Numbered from the stretch's first letter, positions 26,932-40,739 are shown. The stretch: DNA of 64,000 bases from Argopecten irradians (GCF_041381155.1 NC_091136.1:50024284-50088283); one strand, 5' to 3'. Numbers and translations: made by a program. Notes: generated from the sequence alone by a model not told the origin.

Positions 26932-28411
26932 TCCAATCATCACACATATGTCATGTTTTATACTACAGTACGACAATCCAATTATTACACACATGCCATG
27001 TTTGTACTACAGTAACATCCAATCATCACACACATTTCATGTTTTGTACTACAGTAACATCCAATTATCACACACATTTCATGTTTTGTACTACAGTAAC
27101 ATCCAATCATCAGTAACATCCAATCATCACACACATTTCATGTTTTGTACTACAGTAACATCCAATTATCACACACATTTCATGTTTTGTACTACAGTAA
27201 CATCCAATCATCACACACATTTCATGTTTTGTACTACAGTAACATCCAATTATCACACACATTTCATGTTTTGTACTACAGTAACATCCAATCATCAAAC
27301 ACATTTCATGTTTTGTACTACAGTAACATCCAATTATCACACACATTTCATGTTTTGTACTACAGTAACATCCAATCATCAAAGACATTTCATGTTTTGT
27401 ACTACAGTAACATCCAATTATCACACACATTTCATGTTTTGTACTACAGTAACACACATTTCATGTTTTGTACTACAGTAACATCCAATCATCACACACA
27501 TTTCATGTTTTGTACTACAGTAACATCCAATCATCACACACATTTCATGTTTTGTACTACAGTAACATCCAATCATCACACACATTTCATGTTTGTTACA
27601 CAGTAACATCCAATCATCACACACTATCAGTATACGTACATCCAATCATCACACACATTTCATGTTTTTGTACTACAGTAACATCCAATCATCACACACA
27701 TTTCATGTTTTGTACTACAGTAACATCCAATTATCACACACATTTCATGTTTTGTACTACAGTAACATCCAATCATCACACACATTTCATGTTTTGTACT
27801 ACAGTAACACACATTTCATGTTTTGTACTACAGTAACATATCCAATCAACACACATCTTTTTGTACTACAGTAACATCCAATCATCACACACATTTCTGT
27901 TTTACTACAGTACATCAACATCACACACATTTCATGTTTTGTACTACAGTAACATCCAATCATCACACACATTTCATGTTTTGTACTACAGTAACATCCA
28001 ATTATCACACACATTTCATGTTTTGTACTACAGTAACATCCAATCATCACACACATTTCATGTTTTGTACTACAGTAACATCCAATCATCACACACATTT
28101 CATGTTTTGTACTACAGTAACATCCAATTATCACACACATTTCATGATTTGTACTACAGTAACATCCAATTATCACACACATTTCATGTTTTGTACTACA
28201 GTAACATCCAATCATCACACACATTTCATGTTTTGTACTACAGTAACATCCAATTATCACACACATTTCATGTTTTGTACTACAGTAACATCCAATTATC
28301 ACACACATTTCATGTTTTGTACTACAGTAACATCCAATTATCATACACATTTCATGTTTTGTACTACAGTAACATCCAATCATCACACACATTTCATGTT
28401 TTGTACTACAG
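26932..28411. repeat. Minisatellite array, 42-bp unit, about 35 copies
   Basis: The unit contains CTACAGTAACATCCAATC, then ATCACACACATTTCATG, then TTTTGTA. Two variants, CCAATCATC and CCAATTATC, alternate almost strictly from about 27006 to 27420, giving an 84-bp higher-order repeat, and mix less regularly later. A shortened unit in which ACAGTAAC joins ACACATTTC directly occurs at about 27450 and 27805. Degenerate copies cluster at 27590-27640 and 27835-27925. Because 42 is a multiple of three, long frames stay open on both strands (up to 247 codons). These are artefacts of the period, not proteins. Confidence 0.95.
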
Positions 28412-31400
28412 TAAGCTGACGTATCCCAAATATATAAGTAACATGTGTTTAAAATATATAAATTCAGTGATAGAATCAGTTTCTTTCAGTCGTGGACACA
28501 AGTGTATAAAATTACAATTTACTGAACTCTTAATCAAACTAAAAAAATTCTTAGTTATAACTGGTGACATAAACTGCATTTTAACATTACCAGTACTTAG
28601 TTAAAATTTACTTAGAACTATAAATTTATCACAAATGAATGGAACTGCAAGCACTGATCGTTCGTAAATCACTATATAATATATTCTAACCTTCATTTCA
28701 TGATAATGCCAAATCATACGATAACAAGCCAATCATATTCAGAATGCTTTGACAAAGTGACTCTCTAGTGTACCCGCTTATTTGGTTTATCTATCAACAA
28801 ATTACGTTAAGATATCAAAACTGGATCACTTCTCAAAATGAAACACTCTGAATCCTTATTTTGCAATAAAAACTTAAATTGCTTTATGAACTAAAAATGG
28901 GTTGTTGAAAAGTAATTTTGCAAATATTTCTACATACACCTAATATTTTATAAGTGAAAGATATGATATAATATTTTGATAATTTGATTAAAAATGAAAT
29001 TGTTAAAAATGTGTTAATGAGAATGAAGTGCGTCAACCCTAAAAAATATAGGGTTTTTACACAAATGTTTTATACATAGAAATATGTTCTTTAAGAAATA
29101 TTTTGCTAGATTCGTTAAAATCGATAAAAATGAATCAGTAATGAGTCATTTTTACAAAATGACAACAATATTTGATGATGACTATTATTTACAATAATCT
29201 TCAAAAAAATGCTCACGTTTGGATAGCGTCATTTTATCATTAAACCTCGGGAAATACAAATACTTATATCAATGTCACATAAATGAAAACTAGACTTTTA
29301 TCATGATATCTTTGTCAAATGCTGCTTTATCAAATTGATTCTAAGAGAAAGAGGATAAGGAAAAAATCAGTTTTAACCTTGCGAAATGAAATTAGTCCTC
29401 TCAAATCAAATTAAACGTTCTTACCAGATGATGTTTGTTTATCAAATATAATATTTATTTGTATTCATTGTTCCGTTTGTGCTTGCCAGAGAATAAGAAA
29501 GTAAATGAGAATATGATGCACCAAAAAGCACACAATCGGGATGCATGCACATTTCAGTCTGGCCAAAACAACAGCATAAGGCTCGCTACATAATATCATT
29601 TAAATACTGATTTATCTCGGAACAATCAATAAGGATTATGGCTGCATTACGGCATCAAAACATATTTAGAACAGATCTAATGTTAAAAAATGGACTTATC
29701 TCCCCTTTTTTCAAGAGATCAACGGATTTAACGTCATCGAGTACAGCTCTGCTGATTAGATTCAATTCAAAGGTGCTGGGGACATAAAACTCCTGAGATT
29801 GTTCTATGTTTACACGGCGATAAGGTCATTTCTAAAACAAAACTCAAAGTAGGACTTGTTGGCGATCATACTAACTTAATAAAGCGCCCCGGCCGCTATC
29901 GATGGATCGATCGGTGATCAATACCACGCCGGGATTATTGCTTGTAATTGAACCTTATCCCCTTTACACATCTTTAAATGCGGACGATACAGACAAGATG
30001 TACAGCATTGCGTAACGAAAACGTCTTTGAAAACACAACAACTTGTGATGAAATTAAAATTTCATGGACACTGGGAGTAGACTACAAAGCCGAGTTAGCC
30101 TGGAGTCAGACAGGGGGCACGCGTTACTCTACTAATGTTAATCATAAAAACAAGGAAGTAGCGTCACTAACGCGATAAATCAATGTTTCAGTCCGAAAGT
30201 TAATTAATTCCAAAGGCCAGGATGGGCTTTTTGATAGTCGAGGTTATTTTGTTATTCGAGGCTCTTATCTCTTTATCCGATACCCAACATTCAAACACGA
30301 AACTCGTAAACGAACATGCTTCATAGTCCGACACAGTTGACCAGTATCGGCATTGTCAGGAAATGTATGAAAATCAAATAATGCTCCCTCTGCTTTCGAT
30401 AAAACAAAATGGGGTTTACATGAAATAGACTTCACTATGCTGAAATTACGGGTCCAATCCTGATTGTACGATATAGATCGTCAGATGTTGTCGTTTTTAT
30501 CCCTGTGACGTCTGCTTAACATGATGGAATACGTCTATTGATAGTGGCGATAGTTGTTATACCCTGAAAGTATCACATTTAAAAAATCTACTGTTATCCC
30601 GAGATGAGTTACGTTGATATTGATAAGGGTTTTTTTCAAACAAATAAATTGAACTTCACAAATCTGTTTGGCATCAGCAAATGATATCGAAATGCCAGCT
30701 GATGGGAGAAACTAAATGGGATTTAAAGAAGGTTTTACCACTGCAACCATTTGAACAATCATTCCAATACATTCAATGATATACCATCGTTTTACGTCAG
30801 TAAGATGGTAACCTACTTTTAATGATGCATGTTTTGTCGTGGTGGGTGGAGTTAAACCTAAACTAAATTTCATGTTATAATCATAGCGCTCGGTTTACTG
30901 GATTTAAATGGAAAGTGCATATGTAAATATAAATACCATTGCAGGGGCTATTGACTCTAAAATAGTTAAGCTATTTGTTGACATGTTGCCAGTTGCAATA
31001 ATTTATTGAACGGGGAATACATATCATTAATAATTAAATTACAAAGACAAAGAGTTTTGTCAAAATAGAAAGTGAACGGTGTATGTTAGATGCATGAGAA
31101 GATTAAGCAATATCCACATATAGTTTTAAAATTTAAAAAATGTCCACTTCAAAGTGAAACTCAAGTTTTCTATATCATTGCTATTTTACATAAATTGCAT
31201 ACATTCATCAACATTACAGTTAAGACTAGAAGTTATGTTAGCATACAAATATCAGTTTAGAAACTTTAGTGAAAAATCGTATTGCACCATTTAAATAAAT
31301 TAATAATCAATAAAGCAATGGCATTGAGTGGTCTGTGAATGTCATGATAAATTTCATGACGAAATTGAATTGGGATTTCAATTAAACACTGGGCATATAA

Positions 31401-34400
31401 TGTGTGTCCGAAAATGGTTGTTTTATATCCTTTTAATGGATTCACTGCAGTTGTTCATGCTGTTTCTTTTGAATTGGCACATTGAAATAGTACGTGTGAT
31501 ATAATTACCTTATTTTCAAACTTAGATTTTTGTTCCAAGCATAAAGTACACCGCTTTACTTTTATTGATGTTACAGTTGTTGGAATATCGTTAAGACCAC
31601 ACTTTTGTCAGAAAAAAACTTGATAATGGGGGGGAAATTGCTAGTAGAGTGGAAAATCTTTTTGATGTAAATATATTTCCAAAATAAAGTTTTCAATCGG
31701 AACAGTACAAATGAACTCTCTGATTATGGTTGAGTGCAGTGCCTGATGGTGCATGTCTGTTTTTATCTTATTCAAAGTAAAATGAATTTGATTCCGTTAC
31801 GTCTCCCAATTGCAAGATCCAAGTCCTTTGATAGGGATAACGGTAACGTACCGGGTATAGGCTATGACTCATGGCCGTCACGGGTATCTCCTGCAGACAA
31901 TACCCCGTCGCTATCCTTACCCGATCAAGGCCCCATCCATCAGCAGACCCGACATATGCATGGTTACACATCAATGGCAATACGTACCGCACCCGATCCG
32001 TTACTAAGTCCCTTGTCGTCATAGCCCGCGGATACACTAATCAACGACTTTGAAACCGGCATAGCGGTTTTACGGAATTAAACAGATTTTATCTAAAGGA
32101 TTACAAATGTTGGAAAAATTAAACCGTCATCAGATAGGCCTTTTGTTTATTATATTCTATCTTTGATGACGCAGTTGAAACGATGTTAAAAGACCAGAGG
32201 CAAATTTTTGAGGCTAGCCAAGATAGGGTCGCGTGCAATGCATGTTTCATTTGTAGATTATTCAACCATCTTCTGAAATACTGTTATACCCAAGTTTCAA
32301 TTAACAGCTCCCTAGGGAGTTAACACACGAATCACGTCACACGCTGCTGTGGGCGACTACAAGATCCCCTCACCTGGCTAAAATTACACAAAGTGATGAA
32401 CACTAAGATATGACGTTTGGTTCATCAAACTTGTATTTATAACGGATTTGTTGCCGAAAGGAACATTTTACATGAAGTGAGAGAAGTCATAATGAATTGT
32501 TACAACCCACTTTAAAAAAGAATTCAACTTCCAAAAACCGATATTTTCAACTAAATATCAATGTTGTCGACAATGTCAATGTTGTTGCAGAATAACAAAA
32601 TGATATTCAAACTAACATTTGGCCAGTCGTTTGTATGCTCTCCTCTTTAGATAGCACTATTCTTTGGCTTTAGCCTAGATTTGTGCGTGAAGTAACAAAG
32701 CAGAAAACAGTATCCAATGGTGAATATATTCTTCATGTATACTAATGTTAACGGAATCAAATAAAGATGCTCAAATTTTTACAGTTGAACTTAAAATCCA
32801 TCCATTTTTGACACTTTGTCAACTGTCTAACCTGCATCCAGCATTAGATTAAAAAACCTAAAAAATATTTGAAACCTTAATCATTTTAGATGGAAAAGTT
32901 GAACGGACCAATATTTTGAAACCTCAGAACATACATGTGGATATGCTTGCCCCTTAATACTGAAATGAATTAAAGTTTGTCTAACTATCAATTAATGGCA
33001 AACCTGGAGGACTACGCAATCAAGCAGCAGCGGATAACTATTCAATCAATTCAATGGATGACAAAGTCAAGCAAAGCAAAGCAAAGCAAGAAATGCAGTA
33101 TTAATTGGCCATATTGCTTGTTAACGACTGTAAGAACTAAAAGTACTGAAAATCGGATGCGTCGTATACTCCGAACAGATATAATGAATATCATATGTGC
33201 TATTACCTATCTCCTTTCGATATTGATAGTCTGCGTGGCCGATCAAGTACATTTGCCTTACTCAAAGTCCGTAGAACGTTTGCCTCATTAATCACTATCC
33301 CAATTGATTCAAGCGTCATTGCCGCCATTTGACGAACATATTTTTTTATACATTTATTATCAACTGAAAGTGTTTCTATGTTTGGTACAAAAGAATCTGA
33401 CTTGATAGTCATTAAGGTCATTACACATCAAGTCTGACCCCGGCAAATGTTCCGCCCTATTAAGGGTCACTACTCTTTCTAAACATATGGGAAACAAGTT
33501 TTAAATAGGACTAAAATGTCCTTTCTAAAGAGATGGGGAAAAAAGCTTTGCCAAGGACTGACAGTCATATTTAGCGGCTGCAATTAAGACTACTACGTAG
33601 AGGCAAATTATTTATAACATGTTAGGACAATATTTAAGCTGGTAGAGCTTTCGTTTGTTTACGTTGATTGCCTTGTTTCTACATGCTTTCAAGTGATACC
33701 CTATCAACTGATTAAATGTCTCCAGTCTTTGAGTACACAGACTCTTGAATAGAGAATAATAATAGATGAAAGTGGAAATGATTGTTTGACATATTCAATG
33801 CAAGGTGTACATTTACAAGTAAAAGTAAAAACAGCAAGAGGTTAACCGGAAGAATTTAAGAAGGTGTGGGTATACTAGTAATTGTCATCAGAATAAAAGA
33901 AAACAATAAATGAACATTAATGCAATATGAAAGAGAAAATATTCAAACTTTTAATTTGAGTGGCAGGACATCAAATCGCATTATACATGGAAATTTTGTT
34001 TTAGCTACAAAATGTAAACAAATTAAGATATATGTATCAACATGTTTCGCTTTTAATTATGATTTGTCAAGATACTTACTTAGTTCAATTAAACACGTAT
34101 GGGTGTAACGACATTAACAACTTTTAGATTGTAGATTTAAAGTTTTTCTTTAGACGTGAATACTGTAAACTTCAAACATTAAAACATTAAACAAGTGGTA
34201 ATTGAGTGTGAGAAGCTTTATCTTAATTTAAAGCCGATGCCCCGTAATGGCCCGGGATTACAGGTGCTGGTTAGCAGTGAGATAATTCATCTATTCGGAG
34301 TTCCCTGTAAGGTTGTCGAAGTAGGCCCAAATAACAAGCTATCACAAATGTATCGGTATCACTTGGTTCGGGTATACTGCGCTTTCTGTGATGGGCTGGG

Positions 34401-35194
34401 GCCCGGTACATATTGACCGTCTCTGTACAGATTAACGGCAGCTAAGTGGCAATAGATGCAGTCAATTTCCTTTATGCATCCGTTAAATGACAATTTATAG
34501 TCAATTTTATCTCCCTTTAAAAGCACTTTAAGAACGTGTTGAAAAATCTCGGATTATGCTCATAATATTGTGCCCGTTAGCAGGATAACCTGTAGCAAAC
34601 ACCAATAAAGCATAAACAGCTTTTTTGGCGTCCTGAATTTGTTTAATTGTAAGCAAGTGGGTAATTTGATATGCTTTCGAATAGTTTAATTTGCTGTCGC
34701 CAATGATATTTCCTATCAAAATAAAAAAAAAATGAATTTTCAAAACCATTTCCACAAACATTCTGACTATAAATATGCTACTCAGATTTAAAATTAGATG
34801 TTATATATCATGAGAACAACTCTGGCTCAAGTGACGACTGTTTAATCGGAAGTTAAATAAAAGGGTCATTTACCCATTCAGTGAAAGATATCTTAAATGA
34901 AACACATACCTAGATTTGTCTTTGGGGTTGAAATTATTCCAACTCTTGTGATTTCCTTTACAAATGTCGACTAAAAACTGAAATATAAACAGCCTTAAAG
35001 TAAAATTTGTTTGACAAAGACCATGGTGAAGCCACTTCGCTAACAAAGAATATTCAGAACGCTACTGTACTCTCCGAACATACCAAATACTCTTGGTCAG
35101 GGAAATTCATGTCGAAGTTGATCCCGTTATAGTCATTAAATTGTTACGGGGCTAAAAGTTTAGCTCGATTTGTAAAATAATGAGGTGTTTTTAA
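28412..35194. other. Intergenic DNA with scattered GC-richer patches
   Basis: No recognised gene. GC-richer patches at about 29878-30180, 31780-32060 and 34220-34420 contrast with the AT-rich background. The first holds a cluster of ATCGAT and GATC words near 29897-29922. The second keeps an 80-codon Pro/Ser-rich plus-strand frame ending at 32024. These could be enhancers, conserved noncoding elements or isolated exons; nothing in the sequence decides. Confidence 0.4.
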
Positions 35195-35400
35195 TGACCT
35201 GCGTCCAGTTTCATGAATATTCCTTAACTTATAGAATTCCTTAACTAAATTATCCATGGAAAACCTTTTATTTACATATGTTAAGGAAGGTTCTTTAACT
35301 TAAGATGGTTTCTTTACATCTGTAATGCTTTCCTTCAGTGAATATTACATTAATGAATTCCGTTAAAGAACTGTTTATGAAACGATGTCCAGGAAATGCA
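35195..35400. mobile_element. Short MITE-like fold-back element
   Basis: The left end CGTCCAGTTTCATGAATATT with CCTTAAC is mirrored by a right end that in reverse complement reads TGGACATCGTTTCATAAAC with CTTTAAC. Further imperfect pairing lies in the ~200-bp interior. There is no coding capacity and no clear target duplication. The arms are diverged, so it is an old copy. Confidence 0.5.
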
Positions 35401-35439
35401 CAAAGTATGAGATACGTACATATTTTGTTTTATTAACGC

Positions 35440-37320
35440 GACAATAGATTTTACTTTGTTTACAAACTGTGTGAATCTGCTTCTCACAAAAGTTTGCAAA
35501 CAAAATTTATTTCATACCCCGATAAAGTTAAAAAAAATAGTTACACCAATGCTTATAATTAATTTTTCAGGTTTCATGATAAAATAAAATACGTTTAAAC
35601 GTAAGATTCCATTGATTTTCCAATGGATGATTTTTTTTCTAAGTCAATACACAACGTCGACGTATCTATTTTGACTTCATGATAACGTCGGATTTTCGCG
35701 TCATTCTCAGATATTCGTGAAAGAGATTTTTAATAATCATATAATTAGAATTTGTATTGTATATAGCGACCATGTGAATATAATGCTACATTTCTTCTTT
35801 TCACTTCCTTGCTGATTGTAAGCGGAAGAAAAATAAAAAGACAAACAACAAAAAGAAACAAACTTAAACATATTTGTGCCATATTTAGATCTATCGTCAT
35901 GATACGTCACGATCTATCACTAATGTCATTGTTTTTCAACTTCACCACGTTGCGGATTTTCACAAAAGTTGCAAACAAAATTTATTTCATTGAAGCATTG
36001 AAGTCACTATTTTTAATTTCATCGGGGTATGAAAGAAATTTTGTTTGCAAGTACGCTGATTCTCACAACAATTTGCAAACACAATTTATTTCATACCCGA
36101 TGAAATTAAAAATAGTGACTTCAATGCCGATAATTAATTTGTCAGGCTACTTTATAATATAAAATGAATTACGCTTACACGTACGATTCCACTGATTTTT
36201 TTCAAGGGATTATTTTGCCAAATCAATACGCAACGTAAATGTTTTTTAATTGTGACGTCACGTTAACGTCAGATTTCCCCGCCATTCCCGGATTTTTTTT
36301 TCATCATGGAATGCAAAAAAAAATAGGCAAATCAGAAAGCCAGAAACAAATAAAAATTAGTTATAACCCGTTAAAGCTAAACATAGTTACATTAATGCTT
36401 ATAATTGTTTTTTAGAATACTTGATAGCATAAAATACCTTTAAACGTACGATTCCATTGATTTTCCAATGGATTATTTATTTCTAAATTAATGCGCAACG
36501 TCGACGTCTCTATTGTGACGTCATGATAACGTCGCGTTTTCGTGTCGTTCATGGATGTTTTCTTAATTCAAGCATTGATATCGCTATTTCTTATTTTCAT
36601 CGGCTATGAAAGAAATTTTGTTTGCAAACAAAGTTTATTTCAATTAAGCATTTGATGTCACTATTTTTGAATTTAATGGTAGTATATGAAAACAAAACAA
36701 AAAATGTTTGCAAACTTTTGTGAGAACAGTTTGCAAACATCTTTTTTATATATCCCGATAAATTTAAAAAAAAAAGTTACATCAATGCTTATAATAAATT
36801 TGTATAGTCTATTTGATAAAATAAAGTATGTTTAAATGTACAATTCTAGTGATTTTTCAAAGGATTATTTTCCGAATCAATACGCAACGTCAAAGTCTTT
36901 ATTGTGGGGTTTCACGCCATTCATAGCAAAAACGTATTTGCCAATAGAAAAGCCAGATTTGGTATGAAAACAAAGAAAAATAAATTATAACCCGATGAAA
37001 TAAAAAAAATAGTGACATCAATGTTTATAATTCATTTTCCAGATCGTTTGATAAAATAAAATACGTTTACACGTACCATTCCATTAATTTTCCGAGGATT
37101 TGTTTTCCCAAATCAAAATGCAGCCGTTGGGACGTCACGATAACGTCGGTTTTCGTGCCAATCTCGGATTTTTATTTTTGAAAAAAAATCGGAAAATCAA
37201 AACGCCAGATTTAGTATAAATACAAATAAACATTAATTATAGTAAATGAAGAAAAAGAATCTGCCAATTCAGAAAGTCGGATTTTAGTATGAAAACAAAT
37301 ACAATTAATAATCATCTATT
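35440..37320 (+). repeat. Cluster of five or more CRE-palindrome repeat units with nested hairpins
   Basis: Blocks resembling CAATACGCAACGTCGACGTC plus a TGACGTCA-like palindrome plus GATAACGTCGG recur near 35650, 36230, 36490, 36880 and 37130. Each follows a CGTACGATTCCATTGATTTT-like block and a TGCTTATAATTAATTT-like block. Interspersed TTTGCAAAC-containing segments form inverted repeats. The clearest has ~55-bp arms at 35996-36050 and 36072-36126 around a ~21-bp loop. Spacing between units is irregular, which suggests repeated insertion or recombination rather than simple tandem duplication. The 117-codon frame at 35809-36162 lies across these repeats and is not called a gene. Confidence 0.75.
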
Positions 37321-37776
37321 TAAACCGTGAGAGTGAATGAAGATAAGCAAATACCATTTCATCAAAAAGTAATTAGTGATGCTATTTTCATCAATGCATT
37401 TAAAGTGAATATAAGAAAAAACCCGTTTTGAAGCTCAATCTAATCACAATAAGGTCCATCGGCTGCACAGTCTGGTTTCATGTTAATCATGTTAATTCAA
37501 ATGTCAATTTCGTCTTCCCACTTCTGAAAGCATATCTGGAAACAAACAGAGACTGTACAGTGTGGTTGAAGGGACATAACTCTTGTTTCCATATACGATA
37601 CTACTTTTCAATGTAATTTTTTTATTTTCATGAACGAACATGAACTGAGACATAGTCTTACCTGTTCATTTTCGACTTTGACACCGATAACAGCAAAAAT
37701 TAAAATCACTTGAATACAATTTATTTACATGTCCAATTAAGTCAACAATAGCTGCATTATAAAATTGTTGTAATTA

Positions 37777-38936
37777 ATCTCCTCTTGCTCCTTCTCCCAA
37801 TCTCCCCTCGCCATCCTGCTCCTTCTCCCCGCCTCTTCTCCTGCTCCTTCTCCACACTTTTCCTCCTCCTTCCCCTCCTTCACTCCTCCTGCTCTTCTCC
37901 TCCTCCTTCTCCCCTCCTCCTCTCCCCCACCTCTTTTTCACTTCCTCCTTCTCTCCTCTTCCTCCTTCTTCTCCCCATTCTCCCACTCCTCCTCCTTCTC
38001 CTCCTTCGGCCCTCCTACCCTCCTCTTCTCCTTCGCCTCCTTCTTCTTCTCCTTCTCCTCCTCCTCTCTCCCACCTCCTCCCAATCCCCTCTTCCTTCTT
38101 CCCTTCTCCTCCCTCCTACTCCTTCTTCCCTCCTCCTCCCCTTCCTTAACTCCCTTCTCATCCACCTCCTCCCTCTTCCTCCTTTTCCTTTTCATTCTTC
38201 TCTCCTCCTCCTTTTTCTCCTCCTCCTCCCCCCCTCCTCTCCTCCTCCTCCTTCTGCTTGTCCCCTCCCCTCCTCCTTCTCCCCTCAACTCCTCCCCTCA
38301 TCCTTTTTTCCTCGTCGTCTTCCCCTCCTCCTTCTAACCGTCCTCCCCTCCTCCTCCTACTCCTCCTCCCCTTCTCCTCCTCCTTCTCCCCCACCTCCTT
38401 CACCCCCTCCCCTCCTCCTCCATTCCTTATCCCTTTCCTCCTTCTTCTCCTCATCTTCTCCCCTCCTCCTCCTCCCCTGCCCTCCTCTTCGCCTCCTTCC
38501 CTCCTCTTTCTCCTCTCCTCTCGTCCTTCTCCCCTCCTCTCCTCCTACTGCTTCTCCCCTCCTCTCCTCCTTCTGCTTTTCCCCCTCCTCCCCCTTCTCC
38601 CTCTCCTCCTCCTTCTTCCCTCCTCCTTCTCCCTCAACTCCGCCTTTCTCCCTCCTCTCGTCTTCTCCTCCTTCTCCCCTCGTCTTCTCCTCCTCCTCCG
38701 CTTCTCCCCTCCTACCCTCCTTCTGCTTCTCCCCTCCCCCCTTCTCCTCTCCTCCTCCTCCTCCTCCCCCCTCCTCCTCTCTCTCTCCTTCTCCCCTCCT
38801 TCTCCTTCTCCCTCCTCCTCCTCCTCTCCCCCTCCTCCTCCTTCTCCTTCTCTTTCTCCCCCTCCTTCTCCCTCTCCTCCTCCTTCTCCCCCTCGTTCTC
38901 CTTCACCCCTACCCCTCCTCCTTCTCCCTCTCCTCA
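37777..38936 (+). repeat. Polypyrimidine (CTCCTT) low-complexity tract, 1.16 kb
   Basis: The plus strand is almost purely C and T, made of CTCCTCCTT, CTTCTCCCC and related words, with rare interruptions. The 400-codon Ser/Pro/Leu frame at 37785-38987 and the Glu/Arg/Gly frames opposite exist because pyrimidine-only or purine-only DNA of this make-up has few stop codons. They are not genes. Such tracts can form triplex (H-DNA) structures. Confidence 0.95.
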
Positions 38937-39099
38937 TTGATACTGCCATTACTTGTAAATCCACTTTCTCTTATACCTTATAATTAATGAACCCGTATTA
39001 TAATGCTTTATCCGATACAATAAACTCATGTCGCCTGAGGCTGTATTATTGGCCACTCATGCAATACAAACTTGTCACGTCACTACATAAACTTTTTTT

Positions 39100-39350
39100 T
39101 GTTTTTCTCGGTAAATTTTAGCGTTATTTTCAGAAAAATGATAGTTATAATATAATACAATTTTCATGTGTGGAGTATTGATTTGCAGATATTCTACCAT
39201 CGGAATCACAGAATGGTTTCAGATGTTTTGAAATCCTCAGCAAACCTCCGGTTTTTCAACATTGTATGACCCTCGGGAAGAAAATAGGGTAGAATATCGG
39301 CATCCTTCATATTCATATATGATACAGTCTAAAAGTACTGCTTACAGATA
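39100..39350. repeat. Partial copy of the 40.7-41.4 kb fold-back family
   Basis: This segment shares TTTTCATGTGTGGAG, a CTCGG-like block next to ACAACATT or CAACATTG and TGTGACC or ATGACC, and CATCCTTCATATTCATAT with the right half of the element at 40740-41405, in the same order. It is diverged and lacks a clear second arm. Confidence 0.45.
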
Positions 39351-40739
39351 GTACATTTTTAACACTGGTTCGTCGGTGGCTTGTCATCAGACTCCTGGTC
39401 TAATTATTGTGTTCTTTTTTCGCTTCAAATAGTGTCCAGATCTTCATACATTACCACCACATTTCTTTTGTCTGTATTTCAAACCAAGACACTATTTGCA
39501 GAAAGTAGCTTTTGACAAGTTGAATTCTCTCTACCATTGCAAACATTATCGACCTGAGTATGAAACATGAGGGAGTCCATATGTCTGACCTCACCGATGT
39601 AAATCCGCTGCGATGTGATTAATGACTTCATTGTGTAAAAGGTTCATCCAAACTTTTACACAGAAGAAACTTAGGGTCGAGTTTCACGAACATTTCATAA
39701 ATCTAAAATTTCACATAGGAAGTATTACAAACACAAAAAAAAATCTTTGTGGGTGAAGCTTCTTTTAACATGTCCGGTAACTGGTTGGTTTTTTTCACTG
39801 CCTCCTTTACAAGTTTGCTGAAATTGATGGCTATATCCACTCTAACTCCAAGATCATTTCCTAAACTAAAACTGTGCAATGATTTCCTGGTCTATACCCA
39901 TTGTTGGAACTGTGGCCAAATATCTGTTACAGATGAAGTGTAGTTGTCATGTCTTGGATCAATCATCCAGTTTATTCAAATATGATTGCATTATGTTTCT
40001 TTCTTTATTTTGCTGTCATCTGCAAACAGTGTCATCATTGCTTTAACTGTTTCTGGTAGATCATTTATTTACACCAGGAATAGAACCTGTTTTACCACGC
40101 CCCACGTGTCCGTGAAGAGGTTTGACCATTAAGCATAACTCTTTGTTAAATAAGATCAACAAGCCCTCCGTTGTCCTGATGATGTCGGTGATCGCATCGA
40201 TTTAGTGAAAAACCCTACTTTTCAGCTCTGAAACCATACTGATACTGACTAAATATGTGGTTATTTTTTTAGTTTGTTGGTATTATCCCTCTCCTTAATG
40301 TATGCTACGCTATCTGTCCAGGTTTTCGTTTATATAGTATTTATTGATATATTGATATGTGTACATACAAAACATGTTTTGTTACCATGGTCTGTATCAA
40401 GTTTTTTGTAGTACTGTATTTATTGCTCTCTCGTCTGACTTGTTTTTGCTTGCCGATATGTATTTTTCGATATTTCAATACTTTTTTGAGAACATGTTCC
40501 AAGATTCAGTTAACATTGCAAGAGTATCCTCCCCATTTGCTGACGATTACTAGAAAATGTGATACTTATTATTTATGGCAGAGGTTCAAGGTTGGTGCAT
40601 TTTGATTTTGAATAGCAACTGCAAATAGTCACTTTTTCGAGTAGATGATTGTAATTTATATTATCGACTATATTCTCATTGTAAATAGGATAAGATTCAA
40701 AATGTTATGCATGCTAATAGATTATAAGACGCTTTCATA
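39351..40739. other. Intergenic DNA, no gene assigned
   Basis: Short frames at 39749-39943 and 40357-40605 have no recognisable domains. No splice signals link them to anything. Confidence 0.45.

Noticed and set aside
26932..28411. Possible CRISPR-like direct repeats
   Set aside because: Units abut with no unique spacers, and the setting is a eukaryotic intergenic region. It is a minisatellite.
26831..28604. Long overlapping open frames on both strands (up to 247 codons)
   Set aside because: They arise from the 42-bp period, a multiple of three, so several frames of the repeat stay open. The encoded 14-residue repeats shift frame between ORFs.
37785..38987. 400-codon Ser/Pro/Leu open frame
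   Set aside because: It lies entirely in a polypyrimidine tract in which stop codons can scarcely occur. Other frames in the tract are similarly long, and the opposite strand gives Glu/Arg/Gly frames.
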